A DNA stretch of 36,575 bases from a virus. Positions within the stretch are counted from its first letter, which is position 1, and every line of letters starts with the position of its first letter. Made by a program: the position numbers and the translations under genes. This document shows positions 28,364-35,538 of the stretch, piece after piece. The notes below the pieces were generated by a model. It ran no database searches. It saw nothing but the letters and a program-made list of their open reading frames with translations, and was not told the DNA's origin. The stretch covers positions 1-36,575 of IMG/VR virus record IMGVR_UViG_3300030329_003889. One strand, written 5' to 3'.

Positions 28364-29848
28364 TTGTCTTATTATAGATTCAAAGATACAGACGTTTTCA
28401 CAAACGTCATAAAGGCTAACCCGTTTAATAACTTCTTTATCTACAGTGGTAGTGTCTTCTACAGAAACACTCCTTACGAAAGCGGAAGTGTGTTTCAAGG
28501 TAATGTCACACATGTGCCTGTAGGGGCTGTGAGCTTATATGAGCTTAATGTCGATAGAGCAGAGAGTGATCACACCTACAATTACGAAGACAACTCTGGC
28601 GTTAAAACAATGATTCATCCTTTCATTGTGAAAAATGGCGGAAACTTAAAGTTTAAATCAGTGTCGACTGGTTCTTATAATGTTGAGGATTACGGCACAA
28701 CCATGACAGCGAGTTTCAACTACCCGCTGTCGGCTAGTTTATCGAGAGAATTATACCCAGCTAATCATCTGGCTTCCGCTTTAAATTACAGTGCGAGATC
28801 GAATGTTCAACTTTCCTCCTTAACATATGATGGATTCAACACTGCAAACTCCACAGCAGATCTCGGTTTAGTGACTGTTTCCAGTTCTTATATCGAGGCC
28901 CTAAAGAATACTCTGGATTTTTATACCCCACTAAGTAACCACTATGAGTTTACCTCGTCAGCAAAAGCATCGGACGGTACACCACTTTGGGACAAGGGCG
29001 TTCAATCAATAAACATGATAAATGTTCCGTCTATATATTACGGGAGTTCTATAAAGAAAGGATCGGTCAAATTAAGATTTTATCTTAGTGGCACAATTAT
29101 AGGTGAGTGTGCTGACTTATATGAGAATGGAGAACTTATAGAGGTTAGCGCCTCCTCCGGTTATGACAGGGACACCACAGAGCGCGTAGCAGGGGTTGTC
29201 TTATACAACGAGGGCGTCATTCTGCTTACAGGAAGTTGGAACTTAGGTAGTGGCCCAGCCACCGAGCCATATGGCGGATCCGGAGCAACTAACCCAACAT
29301 GGCTTTATTGGGGAGTTGGACTTACTTCGAGCCTAAACGTCCCAGGAGCCTCTCAGTTGGGCTCAATTGCGAAATCTAATGGTGACGTTAACTACGCTCA
29401 GTCTTTGGGGTATAACATACCTTCCTCAAGCTATTCCTTAGATTTCAGAGGGATAGAACAGGTACCGGTCAAAACAATGCTGGCACACGCGCCGAAGGGA
29501 GAACTGTATTATTCGAACAATCCAACGTTTACCGTTGCAACAACTTCCTCGCAACATGGGGAGAAACGACGCGGCTTGCCGACTGCCCAACCGAATTACA
29601 TGTCTGGGTCGATACAAAAAGCTGTTACAGGCTCAACCTTTTATGCAGAAAACGATGCCCTAGAGATAAAAAACATAAACAGTAGTTCCTTTCCTAACCA
29701 CACAGCCAGCTTTGATAGAATAACTTATATTTCTAAAATTGGCGTTTATGACGACCAAAAGAACTTAATAGGTATTGCCAAAGTCGCCCGCCCGGTTAAG
29801 AAAACGCTAGAAAGAGATTTAACGTTTAAATTAAAGATTGATATTTGA
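28364..29848 (+). CDS. Structural protein, second of two paralogues (TTG start)
   Basis: A 494-residue protein starting at TTG, supported by AAGGAG 10 nt upstream and by a plausible N-terminus (MSYYRFKDTDVFTN, then FIYSGSVFYRN). It is about 140 residues longer than its upstream neighbour but shares the C-terminal motif set (YSNNPTF, YISKIGVYDDQKNLIGIAKV, RPVKK, FKLKIDI) and the GVVLYNEGVILLTG strand pair. The sequence is rich in Ser, Gly, Tyr and Thr, with no signal peptide or membrane span. I infer a virion component, possibly connected to fibres. It is the last structural gene before the nucleic-acid genes; the next start lies 12 nt after its stop. Confidence 0.83.
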   Translation: MSYYRFKDTDVFTNVIKANPFNNFFIYSGSVFYRNTPYESGSVFQGNVTHVPVGAVSLYELNVDRAESDHTYNYEDNSGVKTMIHPFIVKNGGNLKFKSVSTGSYNVEDYGTTMTASFNYPLSASLSRELYPANHLASALNYSARSNVQLSSLTYDGFNTANSTADLGLVTVSSSYIEALKNTLDFYTPLSNHYEFTSSAKASDGTPLWDKGVQSINMINVPSIYYGSSIKKGSVKLRFYLSGTIIGECADLYENGELIEVSASSGYDRDTTERVAGVVLYNEGVILLTGSWNLGSGPATEPYGGSGATNPTWLYWGVGLTSSLNVPGASQLGSIAKSNGDVNYAQSLGYNIPSSSYSLDFRGIEQVPVKTMLAHAPKGELYYSNNPTFTVATTSSQHGEKRRGLPTAQPNYMSGSIQKAVTGSTFYAENDALEIKNINSSSFPNHTASFDRITYISKIGVYDDQKNLIGIAKVARPVKKTLERDLTFKLKIDI

Positions 29849-29854
29849 TATAAT
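29849..29854 (+). promoter_or_regulatory. TATAAT -10-like box immediately upstream of the RuvC-like gene
   Basis: A perfect TATAAT ends 6 nt before ATG 29861. A start of transcription at the usual distance would fall on or next to the ATG, which would give a leaderless or nearly leaderless mRNA. The -35 region is poor (TTAAAT with a 17-nt spacer) and the sequence is AT-rich, so chance is possible. No Shine-Dalgarno sequence is visible in the 12-nt gap. Confidence 0.35.
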
Positions 29855-29860
29855 ATTAAT

Positions 29861-30382
29861 ATGATATTGGGGCTAGATATATCCACTTCTATAGTGGGCG
29901 CAACAGTTCTTAATGAGGCTGGAGAAATGGTTTATTGTGAAGCGTGGGATCTTCGCAACAAAACTAAATTCCCAGATTTATATTCCAAGGCCGTATTTGT
30001 TAGAGGAAAGCTGTGGGAAGTTGATGATGAGTTTGGTATAAACAAGATTTTTATTGAACAATCGTTGTTGGCCTTCCGACCCGGACTCTCGTCCGCAAGA
30101 ACAATCTTTACATTGGCCAAATTTAATGGGATAGTATCTTACATATGTCAAGATTGTTTTACAGAACCAGAATATATTGGAGCCTCCACTGCAAGAAAAG
30201 CTTGCGGTATAAAAGTACCGAAAGGAAAAAAAGCAAAACAAACAGTTTTAGATTTTTTACTTGACAATGATAGTAGTTTTAGTGTAGAGTATACAAGACA
30301 TGGAAACCCAAAGCCTGGAAGTTATGACCGGGCAGACTCTTATATCATTGCGAAAGCCGGATGGAAAAACACACAATCTTAA
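29861..30382 (+). CDS. ruvC: RuvC-like Holliday junction resolvase
   Basis: A 173-residue RNase H-fold nuclease of the RuvC type, which cuts four-way DNA junctions in pairs of strands. The four acidic residues expected at the metal site are present with RuvC spacing: D6 in ILGLDIS, E66 in IFIEQSL, and D156/D159 in YDRADSY (E. coli RuvC: D7, E66, D138, D141). Length equals the bacterial protein (about 173 aa). In phages such enzymes resolve replication and recombination intermediates before packaging. The gene lacks an evident ribosome binding site and has a TATAAT just upstream. Its 3' end overlaps the primase gene by 22 nt, and the SbcD-SbcC fusion follows, so the three look like one recombination/replication unit. 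Confidence 0.88.
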   Translation: MILGLDISTSIVGATVLNEAGEMVYCEAWDLRNKTKFPDLYSKAVFVRGKLWEVDDEFGINKIFIEQSLLAFRPGLSSARTIFTLAKFNGIVSYICQDCFTEPEYIGASTARKACGIKVPKGKKAKQTVLDFLLDNDSSFSVEYTRHGNPKPGSYDRADSYIIAKAGWKNTQS

Positions 30383-31302
30383 AAGATATACTTGGTCGTC
30401 CTTTTGTTACGAATGACGAACATCAATATTATTGTCCTTATTGCAAGCATCATAAAAAGAAGATGTCTGTCAATATAGACAAGAACGTATACAAGTGTTG
30501 GATTTGTGATATACATGGTCGTAATATCAGAAGAATTGTAAAGAGATTCGGCACTTATGAACAACTGAAAACATGGGATACTCTCTCTGGAAAGGAAAAT
30601 ATATTAGACTTTGACAAGCTTTTTGAGGAAGTGTCAGAAAAAAGAATAAAAAAATACTTGACATTACCAGAAGAGTTTGTTACACTAACAGGTGAGAACA
30701 AAAATCTATCATCAATTAAAGTACTAAATTATCTCAAAAATAGAGATATTGCAAGAAAGGATATTGTTAAGTGGAAAATTGGTTACTGCGTCAGAGGTCA
30801 ATATCAAGGCCGAGTCATAGTGCCTTCGTTTGGAATAGACGGAAGAATCAATTACTTCGTAGCAAGAACTTATACCGGAGACTGGAAAAAGTATATTAAC
30901 CCTTCAGTCGCAACTAGCGACATTATATTTAATCACTTGTTTATAGACTGGAACAAAGACGTGGTGCTCGTTGAAGGCATATTTGACGCAATCCGCGCAG
31001 GCTCAAATGCCATACCACTTCTTGGTTCCACCTTAAGGACCAACAGCTTGTTATTTCAGGAAATAATTAAAAAAGACGCTAGCGTATTTGTCGCATTAGA
31101 TGAGGACGCTAAAAAGAAATCAACCAAAATCATACACACTCTTCTGTCTTATGGGGCAGAGGTGTTTTTGATTGATACTTCCGGTCACGAAGACGTAGGC
31201 AGCATGACCAAGGAAGAATACCAATATAGAAAAGAGCATGCAAAACTTGTCAACCCTGACACGTTTATGGTGGAAAACGCTCTAGATTCTATAAAAATTT
31301 AG
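30361..31302 (+). CDS. dnaG: DnaG-like DNA primase (zinc-binding plus TOPRIM)
   Basis: A 313-residue phage primase, which makes short RNA primers for lagging-strand synthesis. Residues 25-49 form a zinc-binding site of four cysteines (C25, C28, C46, C49; YCPYC and KCWIC). Residues about 150-180 match the primase core (GRVIVPSFGIDGRINYFVAR, then KKYINP). The TOPRIM motifs follow: VVLVEGIFDAI with E205, and FVALDED with D247 and D249 as metal ligands. A late DVGSMTKEEYQYRK segment also occurs in phage primases. It is much shorter than bacterial DnaG (about 580 aa) and has no helicase or helicase-binding domain attached, comparable in size to T4 gp61 (about 340 aa). ATG 30361 overlaps the RuvC-like gene by 22 nt. 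The replicative helicase is not in this window. Confidence 0.88.
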   Translation: MEKHTILKDILGRPFVTNDEHQYYCPYCKHHKKKMSVNIDKNVYKCWICDIHGRNIRRIVKRFGTYEQLKTWDTLSGKENILDFDKLFEEVSEKRIKKYLTLPEEFVTLTGENKNLSSIKVLNYLKNRDIARKDIVKWKIGYCVRGQYQGRVIVPSFGIDGRINYFVARTYTGDWKKYINPSVATSDIIFNHLFIDWNKDVVLVEGIFDAIRAGSNAIPLLGSTLRTNSLLFQEIIKKDASVFVALDEDAKKKSTKIIHTLLSYGAEVFLIDTSGHEDVGSMTKEEYQYRKEHAKLVNPDTFMVENALDSIKI

Positions 31303-31305
31303 GAG
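31301..31305 (+). promoter_or_regulatory. Ribosome binding site supporting a TTG start
   Basis: AGGAG overlaps the primase stop codon and sits 5 nt before TTG 31311. The resulting N-terminus (KFAHIADTH) is the expected beginning of an SbcD-type nuclease, so the TTG start is well supported. Confidence 0.75.
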
Positions 31306-31310
31306 AAGTT

Positions 31311-34300
31311 TTGAAATTCGCCCATATAGCAGATACCCATATTAGGAATCTTAAATACCATTATGAATATAGAGAGGTCTTTAAACAGATCTTTGAAACC
31401 TTAAAGAAAGAAGAGGTGGACTATATCGTACATTGCGGTGACTTGGCTCACACAAAGACTCAGCTAAGTCCTGAATACTTTGATATGGCACAATGGTTTC
31501 TTAAGAGTTTGGCTGATATTGCGCCAACATACATAATCCCCGGTAATCACGATGGAAATCTAAAAAACAGTAGTCGCCAAGATGCAATCACTCCAATTGC
31601 CGAAGCACTGAATCACCCGAACCTTTATTTGCTGAAGGATTCCGGAGAGGTTAAATTGGACGAGACATTTTGTCTGAATGTTTTATCCGTATTTGATGAA
31701 GAGAATTGGACCGATCCAACTGACTCAGATATGGTAAACATTGCATTGCACCATGGATCAATCAGTGGCTGCAAAACAGACCAAAACTGGGTCATGGAAT
31801 ATGGCGAGCACGATATACAAATATTTAAAGAGTTTGACTATGTGTTTTTAGGAGATATTCATAAGACAAATCAGATTCTAGACGACGATGGTCGTGTTCG
31901 ATATTGCGGCTCTACTGTACAGCAGAACCACGGAGAAACGAACGACAAAGGTCTTTTACTATGGGACATTACTGACAAGGAGACATTTACATGTCGACAC
32001 ATTCAGTTTAATAATCCAAAACCATTCGTGACAGTAGAATTAACACCAAAAGGTAAGATTCCACGAAAAGCACAAGTGCCTGAAAATGCAAGACTTCGTG
32101 TCGTATCTAGGAACAATTTACCACTGAATGTTCTTAAGAAGGCGGTAGAGGTCGCCAAAACCAAGTTCAACCCAGAATCTGTAACCTTCTTAAATAAATC
32201 TACTGGTAATAGAGGGAATGTCGAGAACCTAACCAGCAATCTCCAGCAGGAAGATTTGAGAGATGTGGGAGTCCAAGAGAAGTTTATACGAGAGTATCTT
32301 AAGGATTATGACCCCTCAGAGGAAACAATGGATAAGGTTTTAGAACTCAATAGGAGGTTTAACACAACTGTTGAAGAGGGTGAAGACGTTATCCGCAATG
32401 TAAACTGGAAGATCGATTCTGTCGAGTGGGACAATTTATTTAACTACGGAGAAGGCAATAGAATCAACTTCGAGAACCTAGACGGCATTATCGGTATTTT
32501 TGGAAAGAATTATTCTGGTAAAAGCTCGGTAATCGACTCTGTTCTTTATACCATGTTTGACAAGACTTCTAAGATGAATAGGAAGAATCTAGACGTTATC
32601 AATCAAGATAAAGAATATTGTAGAGGCAAGGTGCATATTTCCATCGGAGATAGCTCCTACTCTATAGAAAGACAGTCAGATAAATACTTGAGGACCTTAC
32701 ATGGTAAAACGACTACAGAGGCTAAAACAAACGTGGAGTTTGGAAAGTCTAACGTAGTTACGGAAGTAGAGCAGGAACTCAACGGCCTAACCAGACAAGA
32801 TACAGATAAGCAAATCCGTAAGGTTTTCGGAACCTTTGATGACTTCTTGTTAACTTCCATGGCTTCACAGATTGATTCTCTTTCTTATATTAAAGAAGGG
32901 TCTGTAAAGAGAAAAGAAATTCTAGCTAAGTTTCTAGACTTAGAGATTTTTGACAAGAAATATAAATTAGCAAAGGAAGAAACAGGTGATCTAAGGTCTG
33001 CAATCAAAAGACTGGAGGAAAAGGACTTCGCAGCAGAAATAGAGGAGGCCGAAGGCAGTCTTGAAGACAACTCTAAACTCACTAAAAGTAAAAAGAGGGA
33101 GTGCACAGCAACGAAAAAGAGAATTCAGAAGTGTAACGAGGAACTCAAAGAGATCGACAGAATGATTGATTCGATTCCAGCCGAAATCATTAATTGTGAT
33201 GAGGTTAGGCAGGAACTTGAAGACAAACAAGAGGAGATGCAACAGGTTATAAAGACCAATCAGGCTTACGAAGAGAAGATAGCCGAACACAAAGAGTTTC
33301 TTGAGAAGGTAAACAACCTTAAGAATGTTTTTAATATTGAAGAATGCTTCGAAAAGAAGGAAATAATCGCAGAGCATAAAAAGACTCTAGACGATTTGCA
33401 TTCTGAGATCTCTCAAAAGAATAATAAATTAGAGGATCTTAACAAAAGAATTAAATTGCTGGAAGAGGTGCCGTGTGGAAGCGAATATTCACATTGTAAG
33501 TTCATTAAGAATGCCTACGACGCAGAAGCAGAAGTTGATATTATAGCTCAGGCAATCAAAACGCTTGAGGCTGACGCACAGAAAGTTGATAGTGATATCA
33601 AAGACTTGGACCCCGAGACGGTAGAAGACTATATTGAGAAGTATAAGGATGTTTCGGAAAGAGAACAGGTGGTAAAAGAGGAAATCTCAGATCTTTCTCT
33701 GACAATTGAGAAGAACAAGAGTGTTATTATTCAGCTTCAGTTAGCGATTGATACACTCAACATTAAACTAGCTGAATACGAGGTCAACAAAGAAGCTATT
33801 GAAAACTTAGAGAAGCTTATCAAGCAGAAAAGAGAACTCAATACTAAAATTAAAGATGACAATTTGATTCTCGGGGGCTGCGAAAAAGAGCTTCTACAAC
33901 TTCATAAGACTCACGGCTCCCTAGAACAGCAGTTACAGAACCTTCATGATCAAGAGGACGAGCTAGAGGGCCTCCGCTTAGACTATGCCGCTTACGATCT
34001 CTATGAGAAGTGCATGAGATCAAAGGATGGAATCCCATATGATATCATTAAAAACAAGTTACCGGTCATTAATGAAGAGATTGCCAAGATTTTATCTAAT
34101 ATCGTTGACTTTGAGATCTTCTTTGAGACGAGCGATAAAAAACTGGAAATCTACATTAAGCACTCTAAGTATGGGCCACGGCCCATTGAGCTTGGTTCTG
34201 GTGCTGAGAAGACTATTGCTTCCATGGCTATCAGGCTTGCGTTACTTAGCGTATCGAATCTCCCCAAGGCGGATCTATTCGTCCTTGATGAACCGGGAAC

Positions 34301-34469
34301 AGCCTTAGACGAAGATAACATGGAAGGTTTCATTAGAATCTTGACGGACATGATTAAAACACAGTTTAAGACAGTCTTGCTGATTTCGCATTTGGATAGT
34401 TTGAAGGATTGCGTAGACATGACGATTGACATTGATAAGGTTGACGGATTAGCGCACATTAATCAGTAA
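31311..34469 (+). CDS. sbcCD: Single-chain SbcD-SbcC (Mre11-Rad50) recombination nuclease/ATPase
   Basis: A 1,052-residue fusion of two proteins that are usually separate (T4 gp47 and gp46; SbcD and SbcC). Residues 1-350 are a Mre11-type metallophosphoesterase: D8/H10, D44 in HCGDLAH, GNHD at 78-81, H147/H148, and GDIH at 181-184. Residues about 365 onward are the Rad50-type ATPase: FNYGEGNRINFENLDG, Walker A GKNYSGKSS (398-406), Q520, long coiled coils (about 550-720 and 735-890) around a turn with C722 and C729, ABC signature LGSGAEKTI (961-969), Walker B LFVLDEPGTALDE (989-1001) and the H-loop ISHLD. It would resect or process double-strand ends and hairpins using ATP. It follows the primase by 8 nt with a TTG start. 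No internal stop or frameshift is present. Confidence 0.9.
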   Translation: MKFAHIADTHIRNLKYHYEYREVFKQIFETLKKEEVDYIVHCGDLAHTKTQLSPEYFDMAQWFLKSLADIAPTYIIPGNHDGNLKNSSRQDAITPIAEALNHPNLYLLKDSGEVKLDETFCLNVLSVFDEENWTDPTDSDMVNIALHHGSISGCKTDQNWVMEYGEHDIQIFKEFDYVFLGDIHKTNQILDDDGRVRYCGSTVQQNHGETNDKGLLLWDITDKETFTCRHIQFNNPKPFVTVELTPKGKIPRKAQVPENARLRVVSRNNLPLNVLKKAVEVAKTKFNPESVTFLNKSTGNRGNVENLTSNLQQEDLRDVGVQEKFIREYLKDYDPSEETMDKVLELNRRFNTTVEEGEDVIRNVNWKIDSVEWDNLFNYGEGNRINFENLDGIIGIFGKNYSGKSSVIDSVLYTMFDKTSKMNRKNLDVINQDKEYCRGKVHISIGDSSYSIERQSDKYLRTLHGKTTTEAKTNVEFGKSNVVTEVEQELNGLTRQDTDKQIRKVFGTFDDFLLTSMASQIDSLSYIKEGSVKRKEILAKFLDLEIFDKKYKLAKEETGDLRSAIKRLEEKDFAAEIEEAEGSLEDNSKLTKSKKRECTATKKRIQKCNEELKEIDRMIDSIPAEIINCDEVRQELEDKQEEMQQVIKTNQAYEEKIAEHKEFLEKVNNLKNVFNIEECFEKKEIIAEHKKTLDDLHSEISQKNNKLEDLNKRIKLLEEVPCGSEYSHCKFIKNAYDAEAEVDIIAQAIKTLEADAQKVDSDIKDLDPETVEDYIEKYKDVSEREQVVKEEISDLSLTIEKNKSVIIQLQLAIDTLNIKLAEYEVNKEAIENLEKLIKQKRELNTKIKDDNLILGGCEKELLQLHKTHGSLEQQLQNLHDQEDELEGLRLDYAAYDLYEKCMRSKDGIPYDIIKNKLPVINEEIAKILSNIVDFEIFFETSDKKLEIYIKHSKYGPRPIELGSGAEKTIASMAIRLALLSVSNLPKADLFVLDEPGTALDEDNMEGFIRILTDMIKTQFKTVLLISHLDSLKDCVDMTIDIDKVDGLAHINQ

Positions 34470-34489
34470 ACAATCTATTTATCAGACAC

Positions 34490-34495
34490 AAGGAG
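34490..34495 (+). promoter_or_regulatory. Strong ribosome binding site for the holin-like gene
   Basis: AAGGAG is 6 nt before ATG 34502. The 32-nt gap also contains CTATTTAT at 34475-34482, the same octamer found in the gap before 26285. It may be part of a phage promoter. Confidence 0.5.
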
Positions 34496-34501
34496 AATCT
34501 C

Positions 34502-34708
34502 ATGAGTGAGGAAATGAAAGCAAAATTAGACCGCTGGATGGAACGTTGGGCCTCCAGAAAACTTATTGTATGGGCAACAGCGACAGCGTTCCTTGCATTT
34601 GACAAACTTGGTTCAGATGAATGGGTTGCAGTAGCTCTGGCTTACATTGGAATTGAGGGTCTGGCTGATATCGCCACACGCTGGAAGCACGGTGACAATC
34701 GACGATGA
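34502..34708 (+). CDS. Small membrane protein, holin-like
   Basis: A 68-residue protein with a charged N-terminus, a hydrophobic segment at about residues 20-34 (KLIVWATATAFLAF), a short Asp/Gly loop, a second hydrophobic segment at about 40-57 (EWVAVALAYIGIEGLADIA) and a basic C-terminus (RWKHGDNRR). Size, two predicted membrane segments and a basic tail fit a class II-type holin, which forms the inner-membrane lesion at lysis. The following two genes also encode membrane-associated coiled-coil proteins, supporting a lysis cluster. The gene has a strong ribosome binding site and its stop overlaps the next ATG (ATGA). The holin function is inference; no family match could be run. Confidence 0.68.
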   Translation: MSEEMKAKLDRWMERWASRKLIVWATATAFLAFDKLGSDEWVAVALAYIGIEGLADIATRWKHGDNRR

Positions 34709-35112
34709 CTTGGTTGGCTGTGAAAAATTCTATATCCAAAGTATGGATATGGTGTAAGCACAATTGGAAGATCGTTGCCCTATTGGTCTATACGCTCCTC
34801 CTTTACCTCTTATTTAGCAAGAACGCTAGAAACGCTAAGAAGATGCTTGAAGACCAAAGAGCGGCTCACAAGGCAGAATTAGAGGCTTTAGAGAAGGCAT
34901 ACCAAGAACAATTGCAAAAAAAAGACGAGAACCTTAAAAAATATAAGGAAACTCTTGAAGCAATCGAGAAAAAGCTTGAAGATGAAAGCAAGAAGATAAC
35001 AGAGCAACAAAAACAAAGAGTTAAAGAAATTATAGAAGAAACAAAGGACGATCCGAATAAGCTGGCGGAACTAATTAAAGAAGAGTTTGGATTCGAGGTT
35101 TGGGATGACTAA
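34705..35112 (+). CDS. N-terminally anchored coiled-coil protein, inner-membrane spanin-like
   Basis: A 135-residue protein with one N-terminal membrane segment (about residues 21-38, IVALLVYTLLLYLLF) followed by a continuous Glu/Lys/Gln-rich coiled coil (about 40-122) and an acidic end (FEVWDD). This topology is that of Rz-type inner-membrane spanins, which join inner and outer membrane at the end of lysis. It sits directly after the holin-like gene, overlapping by 4 nt, and directly before a secreted coiled-coil gene that it overlaps by 8 nt. An overlapping Rz/Rz1-type pair is common in phages. Alternatively it could be a generic membrane-anchored structural or lysis-regulating protein. Confidence 0.7.
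   Translation: MTWLAVKNSISKVWIWCKHNWKIVALLVYTLLLYLLFSKNARNAKKMLEDQRAAHKAELEALEKAYQEQLQKKDENLKKYKETLEAIEKKLEDESKKITEQQKQRVKEIIEETKDDPNKLAELIKEEFGFEVWDD
35095..35098 (+). promoter_or_regulatory. Ribosome binding site favouring ATG 35105
   Basis: GAGG lies 6 nt before ATG 35105. A TTG at 35087 in the same frame would add six residues ahead of the signal peptide. The ATG gives a clean signal sequence and is preferred. Confidence 0.5.
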
Positions 35113-35524
35113 ATTTATTTCAATAATATTATTAATAGTCTTCCCTTTGACAGCAGCGGCAGAGCTTCCACAGGTCGCTCCCCTGAACGAGGGAGATCCA
35201 GCGCCATATAGCGGCGTGTTATATAATGCTGCCGCTGTAGCCGAGACAATTGCCCAAAGAGAAGCTCTAATCGCACAACACAACCTTAATTTAGAGATCT
35301 TGGAAGAGAGATTAAAGGCTGAATGCACCCTCCAGTTGGATAATTTAACCGCAGATCTAGATTTATGTAATCAAAAATATAATTCTATGATAGAAATAAA
35401 GGACCAGCAAATCAAAAACTTACAAGAAATGGCCTTGGAAAACAATAATTCTTCATGGTGGTTCTTAGGCGGGATTGGCACCGGCATACTACTTACTGTA
35501 GGGGTTGTATACGCCCTTAAGTAG
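35105..35524 (+). CDS. Secreted coiled-coil protein with C-terminal membrane anchor, spanin-like
   Basis: A 139-residue protein when started at ATG 35105. Residues 1-19 form a signal peptide (TKFISIILLIVFPLTAAA, predicted cut before E20). There is no cysteine near the cut, so no lipobox. After a short PLNEGDPAPYSGVLY segment comes a coiled coil (about 45-112) with two cysteines (C74, C88), then a C-terminal membrane span (about 118-137, FLGGIGTGILLTVGVVYAL). The layout is like that of a unimolecular spanin but with an ordinary signal peptide rather than lipid attachment. Together with the preceding overlapping gene it may form an envelope-spanning lysis complex (inference). I recall similar GDPAPY-type small phage proteins without firm function. 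Confidence 0.7.
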   Translation: MTKFISIILLIVFPLTAAAELPQVAPLNEGDPAPYSGVLYNAAAVAETIAQREALIAQHNLNLEILEERLKAECTLQLDNLTADLDLCNQKYNSMIEIKDQQIKNLQEMALENNNSSWWFLGGIGTGILLTVGVVYALK

Positions 35525-35538
35525 GAGACTGCAAGGCC

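Noticed and set aside
32991-33377. A 128-codon open frame on the - strand with a hydrophobic, membrane-like sequence.
   Set aside because: It is the complement of the Lys/Glu-rich coiled coil of the SbcD-SbcC fusion, which naturally yields Leu/Phe runs when read backwards.
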